Source of the DNA: Thalassotalea fonticola
GTDB taxonomy: Bacteria > Pseudomonadota > Gammaproteobacteria > Enterobacterales > Alteromonadaceae
Direction of reading: 5' to 3'
Length of the DNA stretch: 64,000 nucleotides
Assembly (NCBI RefSeq): GCF_032911225.1
Contig: NZ_CP136600.1
Coordinates: 2,604,001 to 2,668,000, forward strand
The notes under the pieces are model-generated. The model saw only the letters and a list, made by a program, of their open reading frames with translations, did not search any database and was not told the origin of the DNA. Positions 28,932-39,418 of the stretch are shown in pieces. The translations under genes were made by a program, and so were the position numbers. How positions within the stretch are numbered: the stretch's first letter is position 1; each line of letters starts with the position of its first letter.

Positions 28932-30086
28932 TTAGTCAGCCTGCTTTCGTAAAAATGCAGGAATATCTAAATAATCAGTCTCTACCGCAGGTGCCGTTTG
29001 TGGCGCCGTGCTAGTTTCAGTGTACGCGTTATTAGCAACTTCTGGCTCTGGTGATGGCGCATAACTTGCGTTTACTACCATAGGCTCAGGCTTTTGCATT
29101 GGTGGTACAATTGAAATTTCAGGTTTTTGCTGTTGCCCAATGCCCGTTGCTACAACTGTTACGCGCAGCTCTTCAGTCATTTCAGGGTCAATTACCGCAC
29201 CCACGACAACGGTAGCATTTTCTGAGGCGAATGCTTTAACTGCGTTACCTACTGTTTCAAACTCATCAATTGAGATATCCATACCAGCAGTAATATTTAC
29301 TAATATACCGCGAGCGCCAGCTAAATCAACATCTTCAAGCAATGGGCTAGAAATTGCAGCTTCTGCCGCTTCTTCAGCACGATCTTCGCCAGCGGCTTGG
29401 CCAGAGCCCATCATTGCCGTGCCCATTTCAGACATTACAGTACGTACATCGGCGAAATCGACGTTGATTAAACCAGGACGAGTAATTAATTCAGCAATAC
29501 CTTGTACTGCACCCAGTAAAACATTATTAGCGGCTTTAAATGCATCTAATAAGCTTGTGCCAGGGCCTAACACTTTTAATAGCTTTTCGTTAGGGATGGT
29601 AATTAATGAATCAACATTATTTTGTAAAAATTCAATACCTTGGTCGGCATAGTTCATCCGCTTTTTGCCTTCAAATGGGAATGGTTTAGTTACCACTGCA
29701 ACCGTTAGTATCCCCATTTCTTTGGCAATTTCAGCAACTACCGGTGCCGCACCTGTACCCGTGCCTCCGCCCATACCTGCAGCGATAAAGATCATGTCTG
29801 AACCTTGCAAGGTTTGACGAATTGTCTCTCTATCTTCTTCAGCACTTTTGCGACCAATTTCAGGGTTGGCGCCAGCGCCTAAGCCTTTAGTCACATCACA
29901 ACCCATTTGCAACGTTACGTTAGCAGATGAATTACGCAGTGCCTGTGAGTCGGTATTTGCAGTAATAAACTCAACACCTTCTATGGTTTGTGACACCATA
30001 TGCTCGACAGCGTTACCGCCACCTCCGCCAACACCGATGACTTTAATCACCGCTTCTTCGTTGTGGTCTTCCATTAATTCAAACAT
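28932..30086 (-). CDS. ftsZ: Cell division GTPase FtsZ
   Basis: Tubulin homologue that forms the Z ring. The 384-residue protein has the GTP-binding T-loops, including GGGGGNAV at residues 19-26 and the tubulin signature GGGTGTG at 106-112. The T7 synergy region ([13 protein letters not shown]) carries the catalytic Asp. A variable linker precedes the C-terminal tail [14 protein letters not shown], which binds FtsA, ZipA and ZapD. It follows ftsA by 75 bases at the distal end of the dcw cluster. Confidence 0.98.
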   Translation of the reverse strand: MFELMEDHNEEAVIKVIGVGGGGGNAVEHMVSQTIEGVEFITANTDSQALRNSSANVTLQMGCDVTKGLGAGANPEIGRKSAEEDRETIRQTLQGSDMIFIAAGMGGGTGTGAAPVVAEIAKEMGILTVAVVTKPFPFEGKKRMNYADQGIEFLQNNVDSLITIPNEKLLKVLGPGTSLLDAFKAANNVLLGAVQGIAELITRPGLINVDFADVRTVMSEMGTAMMGSGQAAGEDRAEEAAEAAISSPLLEDVDLAGARGILVNITAGMDISIDEFETVGNAVKAFASENATVVVGAVIDPEMTEELRVTVVATGIGQQQKPEISIVPPMQKPEPMVVNASYAPSPEPEVANNAYTETSTAPQTAPAVETDYLDIPAFLRKQAD

Positions 30087-30161
30087 AATTTTCTCTCCGT
30101 TCTATTGTATTTTTTGTTCCACCAAAAAAAATTGTTTTTATTTTTAAGTTTTAGCTAATTG

Positions 30162-31397
30162 CTAAAATTGTCCCTTAAACCAGTTTTTCACCCGCGTAAG
30201 CGCGCTTACTACGCCCTCACCCGTTGTTGAATTTGTTGTGCCTTCAGCACTTGCTTCAATACCGTATTTCAATAAACCAATTACCGTGCTGTAACTTGGG
30301 TCGTTCACATAATCACTTAGGCCCTGCATATTTAATGGGCTGCCGATCCGCACTGGCATTTGAAATACTTCTTCAGCAAATTCAGTAACACCTTCCATTT
30401 TTGCCGTACCGCCAGTTAATACGATACCGGCGGCAATTTGATCTTCCAGACCACTTTCTTTGATCTCTTCCTGAATTAATTCAAATAGTTCGTGATAACG
30501 AGGTTCAACTACTTCAGCCAGAGTATGACGAGACATACTTCTTGCTGGGCGACCACCAACACTTGGCACTTCAATGTTTTCTTCCATGCTGACCATTTGG
30601 CGAAGCGCACAAGCGTATTGCACTTTGATGTCTTCTGCGTGGCTAAGCGGTGTTCTAAATATTTTCGCAATGTCATTAGTCACTTGGTTACCACCAACTG
30701 GAATAACTGCACTATGGCGCAATGCACCACCAGTAAAGACAGAAATATCCATAGTACCGGCGCCCATATCGACTACGCACACACCTAACTCTTTTTCATC
30801 ATCAGTTAATATTGAATAGCTTGAGGCTAATGCAGAGAAAATTAATTGATCAGCAGTTAAGTCACAGCGCTCGACACACTTAACAATATTTTTCGCCATG
30901 TCGTTAGCGCAAGTTACGATATGAACTTTAGCTTCCATCCGAACACCAGACATACCAATAGGGCTTTTAATGCCTTCTTGTACATCAACGCTGTATTCCT
31001 GTGGTAAAACATGCAACATACGACGCTCTGCCGACATCGGTACTGAACGGGCGGTATGAATCACATTATCAACGTCTTCTTGCATTACTTCATGGTCGTT
31101 AATTGGTACCATGCCGTTTTCGTTTTGACAACTTACGTGCTTACCCGATATTCCTAAATAAACAGAGCCAATACGACAATCTGCCATTAATTCAGCTTCG
31201 TTTACCGCACGTTGGATCGATTGAATAACCAAATTCAGATCATTCACTCCACCTTTATCCATACCACGAGCTGCATGATGGCCGACACCGATAATGCTTA
31301 ATTCATCATCAGGTGTTACTTCACCGACTACCGCAACGATTTTCGACGTTCCGATGTCCAGGCCAACAACTAAATTTCTTTCTATGGCTTTAGGCAT
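30162..31397 (-). CDS. ftsA: Cell division protein FtsA
   Basis: Actin-like ATPase that tethers FtsZ to the membrane and recruits later divisome proteins. The 411-residue protein shows the phosphate 1 motif VVGLDIGTSKIVAVVGE, phosphate 2 VVDMGAGTMDISVF, and the adenosine motif IVLTGGTAKMEGV. It ends in the amphipathic membrane-targeting helix RVKNWFKGQF. It overlaps the end of ftsQ by eight bases, indicating translational coupling, and precedes ftsZ. Confidence 0.98.
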   Translation of the reverse strand: MPKAIERNLVVGLDIGTSKIVAVVGEVTPDDELSIIGVGHHAARGMDKGGVNDLNLVIQSIQRAVNEAELMADCRIGSVYLGISGKHVSCQNENGMVPINDHEVMQEDVDNVIHTARSVPMSAERRMLHVLPQEYSVDVQEGIKSPIGMSGVRMEAKVHIVTCANDMAKNIVKCVERCDLTADQLIFSALASSYSILTDDEKELGVCVVDMGAGTMDISVFTGGALRHSAVIPVGGNQVTNDIAKIFRTPLSHAEDIKVQYACALRQMVSMEENIEVPSVGGRPARSMSRHTLAEVVEPRYHELFELIQEEIKESGLEDQIAAGIVLTGGTAKMEGVTEFAEEVFQMPVRIGSPLNMQGLSDYVNDPSYSTVIGLLKYGIEASAEGTTNSTTGEGVVSALTRVKNWFKGQF

Positions 31398-32193
31398 TTG
31401 TTTTTTGCTCTTGTAATTGTTTTAAATCATCGCTCAACACTGGTTTCCAGCCGACAGCCATCCCAGTGTCATAGCGCAAATCAACATAATCGACTTGCAT
31501 ATCTTTTTTGGCGTAGGATTTTATCTGCTCATAGGCATCCATAAAACGCTGCACTCTTGTTACTCTGTCTTCTCGACCTAAGTCAAGAAATACGCCATCA
31601 GCTAAAGTTAATTGCCAGGCATGACGTTCTGTTAGTACTAATTCATCAATACCAACTTGAATGTAAGTTAATAAATTATTTAAATTTCTATAGTTTTTCA
31701 GTGCCAATACTTCACTGCCTTCCGGACCAAATAATTTTGGTAATTTGCTTTGCACTCGCGTTTTATCTGCTTGAAATATTACGCCATGTTCGTTTATAAA
31801 AAAATCATCATTCCATTGTGCAACTGGCGTTTGATCTATCACATATACACGAACTTCATTGGGCCACTGCTTTCGTACTGAAGCCGAGTAAACCCATGGC
31901 AAATCTTCTAAATTTTGTTGGACATTATTCACGTCTAATTGAAAGAAATTCCCCAGGGTATTTTGTTTTAACACCGCTACAATTTCTTCATTTTTGGTAT
32001 AAGGAATATTGCCTTTAATCACTAGTGATGAAACGGGTACAGCTTCATCTTCCAGCATTGATTCAATTAAGTAATAACTGCCAATTAAAGTGCACAAACA
32101 CACACCGATAAAAAAGCTAAACCCAGACCAAAAGACCCAGGAAGCATTTTTAAAATCAAGTTGCGTTTGTTTGTTCATAGTTAAATTTTCCAT
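31390..32193 (-). CDS. ftsQ: Cell division protein FtsQ
   Basis: Bitopic divisome protein linking early and late factors with FtsB and FtsL. The 267-residue sequence has one membrane segment at about residues 22-47, then the POTRA domain (SSLVIKGNIPYTKNEEIVAVL) and the beta domain ending in YVDLRYDTGMAVGWKP. The start ATG overlaps the ddl stop (TAATG); a second ATG five codons later (MNKQTQ) is an alternative. Confidence 0.95.
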   Translation of the reverse strand: MENLTMNKQTQLDFKNASWVFWSGFSFFIGVCLCTLIGSYYLIESMLEDEAVPVSSLVIKGNIPYTKNEEIVAVLKQNTLGNFFQLDVNNVQQNLEDLPWVYSASVRKQWPNEVRVYVIDQTPVAQWNDDFFINEHGVIFQADKTRVQSKLPKLFGPEGSEVLALKNYRNLNNLLTYIQVGIDELVLTERHAWQLTLADGVFLDLGREDRVTRVQRFMDAYEQIKSYAKKDMQVDYVDLRYDTGMAVGWKPVLSDDLKQLQEQKTNA

Positions 32194-33146
32194 TAACCCT
32201 TATTTGTATCGCTAAGTTGTAAAACTCGCGTCACTAGTTGTTCAAAACTTAAGCCTGCAACTTTCGCGGCTTTTGGCACTAAAGATGTCACAGTCATGCC
32301 AGGTACGGTATTAACTTCTAATAAGTTAAAATTACCCTGTTCATCTTGCATTAAATCTACTCGTCCCCAACCTTGAGCGCCTGTTGCTTTGAAAGCTTTT
32401 AGTGAAATATTTTTTAATTCATTTTCAACGTCGGCATCTAATCCGCAAGGACATAGATATTGTGTACTTTTGCTTTCATACTTTGCTTGATAGTCATAAA
32501 ACTCATGTGGCGTTACCATTGAAATTGCCGGCAGGGCTTCATCCCCTAAAATAGCAACCGTAAATTCCGCACCGCTTAACCACGCTTCAACAAGTATTTG
32601 CTGATCATATTTAAACGCATTTATTAAAGCGGCGTTTAATTCATCAGCATTATTAGCAATAGCCATGCCTATGCTCGAACCTTCATTGGCAGGTTTAACC
32701 ATTACCTTGTTGCCAAGTTGGTTGAGAACCATTTCAGCCGTATCGGTATTAAAATCTTCTTCGCTAACCACAGCAAAATCAGCCGTTGGCAAATTCATTG
32801 CCTTAAAAATTTGTTTGCTTCTAACTTTATCCATAGATAAAGCTGACCCTAAAACACCAGAGCCGGTATATGGAATGCCTAAGTATTCAAGTGCTCCCTG
32901 AATACAACCGTCTTCGCCGCCACGGCCGTGTAAGGCAATATACACTCTATCGATGTTCTCAGCTTTTAACTTAGCTAAATCAAAACCTTGAGTATCAATG
33001 GCTTTCACATTAAAACCAGCATTAATAAGGCCTTGATAAACTGCAGTGCCAGAGCTTAGTGATACTTCACGTTCTGCACTGTCTCCGCCAAATAAAACGC
33101 CGATGGTTTGTTGTTTTAATGTGGCAACATCGATTAAGTCATTCAT
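32193..33146 (-). CDS. ddl: D-alanine--D-alanine ligase
   Basis: ATP-grasp enzyme that makes the D-Ala-D-Ala dipeptide used by MurF. The 317-residue sequence shows [18 protein letters not shown], the [25 protein letters not shown] substrate region, [12 protein letters not shown] and the metal-binding end [12 protein letters not shown]. The D-Ala-D-Ala rather than D-Ala-D-Lac form is expected from dcw context. It lies between murC and ftsQ with no gap. Confidence 0.97.
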   Translation of the reverse strand: MNDLIDVATLKQQTIGVLFGGDSAEREVSLSSGTAVYQGLINAGFNVKAIDTQGFDLAKLKAENIDRVYIALHGRGGEDGCIQGALEYLGIPYTGSGVLGSALSMDKVRSKQIFKAMNLPTADFAVVSEEDFNTDTAEMVLNQLGNKVMVKPANEGSSIGMAIANNADELNAALINAFKYDQQILVEAWLSGAEFTVAILGDEALPAISMVTPHEFYDYQAKYESKSTQYLCPCGLDADVENELKNISLKAFKATGAQGWGRVDLMQDEQGNFNLLEVNTVPGMTVTSLVPKAAKVAGLSFEQLVTRVLQLSDTNKG

Positions 33147-34583
33147 CTAGCTGCCTCTCTTTCTTAGGTTCAATCTTTTGGCAGTAACCAGCTCGCGAGC
33201 TATTGCACCGATATTACCCGCACCTTGAGTAATTAACATGTCACCGTCTCGCAGGATCGATTCCATTATTTCAGGGAGCTGTTCTGTAGAGCTGACGTAA
33301 ATTGGCTCAACACTACCACGGGAACGGATGCTACGTGCCAATGCTTTAGAGTCGGCATTAATAATTGGGTCTTCACCAGCGGCATAGACATCAAGTAATA
33401 CCAAAGAGTCTACTTCGCTTAACACTTCCACAAAGTCTTCATATAAATCGCGTGTACGTGAGTAACGATGCGGCTGAAACATCATCACTAAACGACGCTC
33501 AGGCCAACCATTACGCATCGCTTTTATGGTTGCTGCGACTTCACTCGGGTGGTGGCCGTAATCATCAATTACGGTGATATCACCATTTTTAGTCGTCAGA
33601 GTTGTTAAATGCTCAAAACGTCGACCAATACCTTCAAATTTACTCAGCGCAGTAACAATTGCATCATCACTTACGCCTTCATCAGTAGCGACAGTAATTG
33701 CCGCAAGCGCATTAGCAACATTATGTAAACCAGGCAAGTTGAGAGTAATAGCCAAGTCTGCTTTACCTGAACGCTGTACAGTAAATTTACTCACTTCAGC
33801 CGTTTGTTGGTAATCAATTGCTCGTACATCTGCATCTAGACTAAACCCGTAAGTGGTAATTTGACGACCAACTCTCGGCAACAATTCACGCACAACAGGG
33901 TTGTCTATACACATAACGGCTAAACCATAAAATGGTAAGTTATGTAAGAATTCGATGTAGGTATCTTTTAGTTTTTCAAAGTCACCTTCATAGGTTTCCA
34001 TATGGTCAGCATCAATATTCGTAATTACTGACACCATAGGCTGCAAATGTAAGAATGATGCATCACTTTCATCGGCTTCAGCCACTAAATAGCGACTTTT
34101 ACCTAAACGCGCGTTAGTACCGGCACTATTTAATAAGCCACCGATAACAAAAGTAGGATCAAGCTCGCCTTCAGCCATGATACTGGCTATTAAACTGGTC
34201 GTTGTTGTTTTACCATGTGTACCAGCAATGGCGATACCATGCCTAAAACGCATTAATTCAGCCAGCATTTCAGCTCGACGTACAACCGGGATACGATGTT
34301 CTTGTGCGGTTATTAGCTCAACGTTTTGCTTGTTAATTGCCGTAGATACGACAATTACGCTGGCGCCTTGCACATTTTCAGGCTTATGCCCTATGGTTAT
34401 GCTGGCACCCAGTTTAGTTAAGCGATTAACAACAGGGTTCACGCTGATATCTGAACCCGTTACCTTATAACCTTCATTGAGTAATACCTCAGCAATCCCG
34501 CCCATACCGGCACCACCGATACCAACAAAATGGATAACTTTAACCCGACGCATTTCTGGAATTTTCATAGTTCGTTCATTCAT
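33147..34583 (-). CDS. murC: UDP-N-acetylmuramate--L-alanine ligase
   Basis: First Mur ligase, adding L-Ala to UDP-MurNAc. The 478-residue protein shows [17 protein letters not shown] at the N-terminus, the ATP-binding [12 protein letters not shown], the [10 protein letters not shown] loop, the HHPSEV block and the [11 protein letters not shown] motif of MurC. It ends one base before the ddl start and its start touches the murG stop, so it is part of the continuous dcw operon. Confidence 0.98.
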   Translation of the reverse strand: MNERTMKIPEMRRVKVIHFVGIGGAGMGGIAEVLLNEGYKVTGSDISVNPVVNRLTKLGASITIGHKPENVQGASVIVVSTAINKQNVELITAQEHRIPVVRRAEMLAELMRFRHGIAIAGTHGKTTTTSLIASIMAEGELDPTFVIGGLLNSAGTNARLGKSRYLVAEADESDASFLHLQPMVSVITNIDADHMETYEGDFEKLKDTYIEFLHNLPFYGLAVMCIDNPVVRELLPRVGRQITTYGFSLDADVRAIDYQQTAEVSKFTVQRSGKADLAITLNLPGLHNVANALAAITVATDEGVSDDAIVTALSKFEGIGRRFEHLTTLTTKNGDITVIDDYGHHPSEVAATIKAMRNGWPERRLVMMFQPHRYSRTRDLYEDFVEVLSEVDSLVLLDVYAAGEDPIINADSKALARSIRSRGSVEPIYVSSTEQLPEIMESILRDGDMLITQGAGNIGAIARELVTAKRLNLRKRGS

Positions 34584-35659
34584 TATTTCACCAATGCCTT
34601 ACAAACATCTGCAACCGTTTGGGTAGCATTGGGAGTTGAAGCCGCTTTACTTGCTTTTGCCATATTGCGTAGCGCCATATCAGAGCTAAACAATAAATTT
34701 AATTTTTGCGCCAGTACCGTTGCGTTAAATTGATCTTGTGGCATTAACTTAGCACCACCTTGTTTAACCAAATACTCAGCATTTTTTGTTTGGTGATCAT
34801 CAACAGCATGTGGCAATGGCACAAAAATGGCCGGTTTGCCTGCCATCGCCAGCTCTGAAACAGTTAACGCACCAGCACGACAAATTACTAAGTCAGCCCA
34901 ATCATATGCGGCCGACATATCATCGATAAAATCGGTTACTTTTACTTTGTCTTTATTTACACCGTAGTCATCATAAGAAGTAATAATTTCGGTGCTATTA
35001 CCGCTGCCAGTTTGGTGCCAAATATCAATATCTTGTAACTTAATCTGGCTTATTGCCTGAGGCACAGTATCGTTTAATACTTTTGCACCTAAACTGCCGC
35101 CAACAACTAACACTTTCTTGCTGATAATGCGGTCATCATCGGTATTCAATTTACTAATATCACTGCGCACAGGGTTACCAACTACAGTGCTAGTAATTGG
35201 CAGAGTAAATGCATTTGGAAAGGCACTTAATACCTTAGTGGCAATTTTTGCCAAATAGCGATTCGACATACCCGCAACGGCATTTTGTTCATGCAATACC
35301 AGAGGAACACGTTTTAACCACGCCGCAACACCACCTGGTGCACTGGCATATCCGCCCATACCCAAAACAACATCAGGCTGAACTTGCTTAAGCACTTTTA
35401 ATGACTGCAGAACTGATTGCAGAATTTTGAACGGCATAGTTAGCCAAGACTTAATGCCTTTGCCACGTAAACCGGCAATATTGATAAATGAAATATCAAT
35501 ACCATTCGCCGGGATCACCTGCGCTTCCATACGGTCACGGGTGCCAAGCCAATGCACATGCCAACCTTGCGCTTGTAAATTTTCGGCAACAGCAAGCCCT
35601 GGAAAGATATGACCTCCAGTTCCTCCCGCCATCACTAAAATAGTAGGACGTTTAGACAC
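34583..35659 (-). CDS. murG: UDP-GlcNAc:lipid I N-acetylglucosaminyltransferase
   Basis: Peripheral glycosyltransferase that converts lipid I to lipid II. The 358-residue protein begins with GTG and has the first glycine-rich loop GGTGGH at residues 12-17, the second loop [17 protein letters not shown], the third loop VVGGSLGA and the donor-binding [12 protein letters not shown]. The GTG overlaps a TAG as TAGTG; that TAG belongs to a short duplicated reading frame and not to ftsW itself (see the neighbouring repeat entry). Confidence 0.97.
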   Translation of the reverse strand: MSKRPTILVMAGGTGGHIFPGLAVAENLQAQGWHVHWLGTRDRMEAQVIPANGIDISFINIAGLRGKGIKSWLTMPFKILQSVLQSLKVLKQVQPDVVLGMGGYASAPGGVAAWLKRVPLVLHEQNAVAGMSNRYLAKIATKVLSAFPNAFTLPITSTVVGNPVRSDISKLNTDDDRIISKKVLVVGGSLGAKVLNDTVPQAISQIKLQDIDIWHQTGSGNSTEIITSYDDYGVNKDKVKVTDFIDDMSAAYDWADLVICRAGALTVSELAMAGKPAIFVPLPHAVDDHQTKNAEYLVKQGGAKLMPQDQFNATVLAQKLNLLFSSDMALRNMAKASKAASTPNATQTVADVCKALVK

Positions 35660-35785
35660 TACTTACGCCCTCCATTAAAGACTTGTAAATTTTCGGCGAC
35701 AAAAATCGCAGGGAAGATATGACCTACCCAATCGCCACCCGCCATCACTAATATCGTCGGACGTTTAGACACTACTTACGCCCTC
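35548..35785 (-). repeat. 113-base tandem duplication at the ftsW/murG junction
   Basis: Two imperfect units with a period of 113 bases (GTG codons at 35770-35772 and 35657-35659). Shared blocks include CCGCCATCACTAA, GACGTTTAGACACTACTTACG and TGTAAATTTTCGGC on the plus strand. Differences are scattered, so the event is not recent. Confidence 0.85.
35659..35772 (-). pseudogene. Duplicated murG N-terminal fragment (37 codons) between ftsW and murG
   Basis: A GTG-started frame of 37 codons repeats the first 30 or so residues of MurG ([12 protein letters not shown]..., HIFP..., VAENLQ) and then ends with NGGRK-stop, copied from the end of ftsW (GGRK-stop). It is a 113-base tandem duplication that has diverged: the MurG nucleotide loop GGTGGH has become GGDWVGH, so it cannot be a working enzyme. 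Its start overlaps the ftsW stop and its stop overlaps the murG start, both as TAGTG, so translation could still pass from ftsW to murG through it. Confidence 0.85.
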
Positions 35786-36974
35786 CTGTTGCGGTTGCTT
35801 GAATAGACTGCAACCGTAATTCATGATCAATGCGAATTAATACGACTATCGCCAAGGTCATGACTATCATTGAACTTCCACCATAACTAATCAACGGCAT
35901 GGTTAATCCTTTAGTTGGGAATATTCCCGCACTAGCACCAACATTAACTGCCGCTTGAAAGCTCATCCAAATGCCAATGGCATAGGCGAAGAAACCTTCA
36001 AAATACTTTTCTTTTTCTAATGCTCTTTTGCCTAACAACAATGCTTTAATCACTAGCGTTAAACAAAGGCCTAATAGAAACACGATACCAATAAAGCCAA
36101 ACTCCTCACCAACAACCGCCATGACGAAGTCAGTGTGTGCCTCTGGTAAATAATCTAGTTTTTGTACACTGTTACCTAAGCCTTGGCCAAAAAATTCGCC
36201 ACGGCTGTAAGCCATTAACGATTGTGTTAATTGATAACCACTGCCAAATTCATCCTGCCAAGGATCTAAAAACGACGTAACCCGACGTAAACGGTACGGC
36301 TCAAAGATTACCAACATGACAAATGCGCTTAACACCACAACAACAATGGCAATAAATTGCCATAATTTTGCACCGGCTAAAAATAGTAACCCAAGGGCTG
36401 TTGCCCCCATTACAATTACCGTACCCAGATCAGGCTCTAATAATAACAAAACTGCCAGCAAAAATAACACTAATAATGGTTTAAAAAAGCCTTTAAAGTT
36501 GTCCATCACTTCATCACGGCGTCTTACTAAATAAGCAGACAAATAACAGAAGAAGAAAAGCTTGGCTGGCTCGGCAGCTTGAATGTTAATCGGGCCGACC
36601 ATAATCCAACGAGTTGAGCCATTTACTGTACGGCCTATAATTAGTACTGCGACTAATAAAAACATCGCTAACAATAACAAAACCCAGCTCGATTTTTGCC
36701 AATGATGCATTTCAACTCTAAGTGCAATGGCGGCAATAAATAAGCTCATCACAATGTAAATGGCATGACGAATAACAAAATGAAAAGGATTATTAAATAA
36801 CTTTTCACCAATTGGCATTGAAGAACTTGCCACCATGATCAAACCGATCAGATACATAGCTAGTGCTATCACGATAAAACCACGATCAAAGGTTACTTGG
36901 TTTTTCGCTGTTTGACTTTCAAACAGCCAAGAGGGTAATTCAGGAAGCCTAACCGAAGGCATTGAAATAGCCAT
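35772..36974 (-). CDS. ftsW: Lipid II polymerase, SEDS protein FtsW
   Basis: Septal peptidoglycan glycosyltransferase that works with FtsI. The 400-residue protein is highly hydrophobic, with about ten membrane segments beginning near residue 30. It has the SEDS signatures NGSTRWI, QPAEPAKL-like IQAAEPAKLFF, LLEPDLGTVIV and the C-terminal FPTKGLTMPLISYGGSS. The start touches murD and the end is copied in the 113-base duplication. Confidence 0.97.
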   Translation of the reverse strand: MAISMPSVRLPELPSWLFESQTAKNQVTFDRGFIVIALAMYLIGLIMVASSSMPIGEKLFNNPFHFVIRHAIYIVMSLFIAAIALRVEMHHWQKSSWVLLLLAMFLLVAVLIIGRTVNGSTRWIMVGPINIQAAEPAKLFFFCYLSAYLVRRRDEVMDNFKGFFKPLLVLFLLAVLLLLEPDLGTVIVMGATALGLLFLAGAKLWQFIAIVVVVLSAFVMLVIFEPYRLRRVTSFLDPWQDEFGSGYQLTQSLMAYSRGEFFGQGLGNSVQKLDYLPEAHTDFVMAVVGEEFGFIGIVFLLGLCLTLVIKALLLGKRALEKEKYFEGFFAYAIGIWMSFQAAVNVGASAGIFPTKGLTMPLISYGGSSMIVMTLAIVVLIRIDHELRLQSIQATATGGRK

Positions 36975-38308
36975 TAGCTTGCCTCCCTTATAGCTTGTAT
37001 GAACATATCACCGCGCTGCATATAATTATTAAACATATCTATGCTGGCACACGCTGGCGACAGTAAAACCATATCACCTGCATTGGCAAGCTTACGGCTT
37101 GTATTTACTGCATCAATTAGGTTGGTAACTTCAATACTGTTTGCTTTTAACGCCGCAATTTGCGGACCATCTTTACCGAAAGTAACTAGATAGTCTACAT
37201 GGGCAAGTGCCGGTTTTAATTCATTAAAATCAGCACCTTTGCCATCACCGCCGGCAATAAGGATCAGTTTATGGCGATTACTTGCTAGGCCATCAATCGC
37301 CGCTAACGTGGCGCCAATATTGGTTGCTTTCGAGTCATTAACCCAAATAATGTCATCACCACTATCAACTTGTTTACAGCGATGGTCTAGACCTTCAAAA
37401 GATGCCAAGCCCTGAACCATTTGCGCTAAAGGCCAGCCGGCACAATAACCTAACGCTAATGCGGCCAGGCAATTTAATTCGTTGTGTTTACCAACAATTG
37501 GTAACTGATTACATGCAACTAAATTCGTTTCGCCAAAACATAAATAGCGAATTCCAGACACATTATTAATACCAAAGTGGCCATCATCAGGCTGACTTAA
37601 GCCAAAGCTGACATCAGTTGGTTCAACCGGTGCTGGCTGCGATAACTCTTGTTCGCGATTAACAACTCGGCGATCACTTTGAGTGAAAATTTTATGCTTA
37701 ATTTTTGCGTAATTTTCAAGTGTAAGGTGTCTGTCTAAATGATCATCACTAATATTTAAAATTGTCGCGGCAACGGCCTGCATAGAAGTCATAGTTTCAA
37801 GTTGGAAACTCGACAGTTCTAGGATGACAAAATCATTATCTTCATCAACAACATCTAATACCGGTAAGCCAATATTCCCGGCCAACGCTGTGTTCAGTTC
37901 ACAATAATTAGCCAAGTGAGCAAGCAATGATACTACAGTAGATTTACCGTTTGAGCCTGTCACAGCAATAACCTTGCTGTTGCTAAGCTGACAGAACAAT
38001 TCAACATCACCAATCAGTTCACTGCCTACTTTGCGGTTATTAACAATCTCAGGCAAATTAATATCAACGCCAGGACTGGCAATTATTAGATCTGCATTAG
38101 CAATTGCTTCAGTGTCCCAGCGGCCACTTATGAGTTGTACGTTGCTATTTAGTTGCTTTAATCGTGCTATACCTGGCGGTTTTTCACGAGAGTCATTAAC
38201 AACAAAATTAACATTTTGCTTGGTCAAAAAGCGCGCACACGATAACCCCGTGGCGCCTAAACCAAGCACTAAGATGTTTTTATTTTGCAGTAATGCCATT
38301 GTTGTCAT
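36974..38308 (-). CDS. murD: UDP-N-acetylmuramoylalanine--D-glutamate ligase
   Basis: Second Mur ligase, adding D-Glu. The 444-residue protein begins with the Rossmann motif ILVLGLGATGLS and has the ATP loop VTGSNGKSTV, the LELSSFQLE segment typical of MurD, HRCKQV and ILIAGGDGKGADF. An internal ATG three codons in (MALLQNKN) is an equally possible start. It overlaps ftsW by one base and follows mraY by 30 bases. Confidence 0.97.
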   Translation of the reverse strand: MTTMALLQNKNILVLGLGATGLSCARFLTKQNVNFVVNDSREKPPGIARLKQLNSNVQLISGRWDTEAIANADLIIASPGVDINLPEIVNNRKVGSELIGDVELFCQLSNSKVIAVTGSNGKSTVVSLLAHLANYCELNTALAGNIGLPVLDVVDEDNDFVILELSSFQLETMTSMQAVAATILNISDDHLDRHLTLENYAKIKHKIFTQSDRRVVNREQELSQPAPVEPTDVSFGLSQPDDGHFGINNVSGIRYLCFGETNLVACNQLPIVGKHNELNCLAALALGYCAGWPLAQMVQGLASFEGLDHRCKQVDSGDDIIWVNDSKATNIGATLAAIDGLASNRHKLILIAGGDGKGADFNELKPALAHVDYLVTFGKDGPQIAALKANSIEVTNLIDAVNTSRKLANAGDMVLLSPACASIDMFNNYMQRGDMFIQAIREAS

Positions 38309-38338
38309 TTAACGGTTAAAACCTTTTTATTATTGTCA

Positions 38339-39418
38339 TTAACGTAATTTCAGCGTTGCTAAACCAATCAGCACCAATACCACAGAGATAATCCAGAAAC
38401 GCACGATAACGCGAGGCTCTGGCCAGCCTTTTAATTCATAATGATGATGAATAGGCGCCATTCTAAATATTCGTTTTGCTCTTAACTTGTATGAGCCTAC
38501 TTGTAAAATTACCGACAGTGTTTCAACTACGAAAATGCCGCCCATTATAAATAGCACTAACTCTTGCTTGACCAATACCGCAATAACACCAAGTAAAGCA
38601 CCGAGCGCTAGAGAGCCAACATCGCCCATAAATACTTGCGCTGGGTAGGTGTTAAACCATAAGAAGCCAAGACCAGCACCTACGATTGAAGTACATACCA
38701 CCACGATTTCACTTACCTCGCGAATATGCGGTAGATTCAAATAGGCAGAAAAGTTTATATTACCGGTTACGTATGCAAATACGGCGAACGCGCCAGCAAC
38801 TAAAATGGTTGGAACAATTGCTAAGCCATCTAACCCATCGGTTAAGTTAACCGCATTTGAAGTACCAACTATGACGAAATAGGTAAATACGATATAAAAC
38901 AAACCAAGTTGCGGCATCACTTCTTTTACAAAAGGAATTAGCAAGGTAGTATCGGTTGGTGCTGAAAGAGAATACAGGTAAATGGCCGTGCCTAATCCGG
39001 CTACGGTTTGCCAAAAGTACTTCCAACGAGCAATTAAGCCATTAGCATCTTTGCGAACCACTTTACGGTAATCATCAACAAAGCCAATTAAACCAAAACT
39101 TACGGTCACAAATATAATTATTTGCACATAACTGTTGGTTAAATCAGTCCACAGTAAAATACTTAATAAAATGGTACCTAGTATCAAAATACCGCCCATT
39201 GTTGGCGTACCAGATTTCGATAAATGGCTTTCAGGACCATCGTCACGTACCGTTTGGCCGATTAGCATTTTTTGCAAATAGCGAATTAACTTCGGCCCTA
39301 AATATAACGACGCAATAAGCGCGGTTAACGTGGCACAGATAGCTCTAAAGGTTAAGTATTGAAATACATTAAACCCAGAATAAAACTCAGTAAGGTACTG
39401 ACCCAACCAAACTAGCAT
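38339..39418 (-). CDS. mraY: Phospho-MurNAc-pentapeptide translocase
   Basis: Integral membrane transferase that makes lipid I from UDP-MurNAc-pentapeptide and undecaprenyl phosphate. The 359-residue length and N-terminus ([19 protein letters not shown]) match E. coli closely. Catalytic motifs are GFVDDYRKV (Asp pair), [11 protein letters not shown] and [14 protein letters not shown] (the HHH motif). It overlaps murF by seven bases. Confidence 0.98.
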   Translation of the reverse strand: MLVWLGQYLTEFYSGFNVFQYLTFRAICATLTALIASLYLGPKLIRYLQKMLIGQTVRDDGPESHLSKSGTPTMGGILILGTILLSILLWTDLTNSYVQIIIFVTVSFGLIGFVDDYRKVVRKDANGLIARWKYFWQTVAGLGTAIYLYSLSAPTDTTLLIPFVKEVMPQLGLFYIVFTYFVIVGTSNAVNLTDGLDGLAIVPTILVAGAFAVFAYVTGNINFSAYLNLPHIREVSEIVVVCTSIVGAGLGFLWFNTYPAQVFMGDVGSLALGALLGVIAVLVKQELVLFIMGGIFVVETLSVILQVGSYKLRAKRIFRMAPIHHHYELKGWPEPRVIVRFWIISVVLVLIGLATLKLR

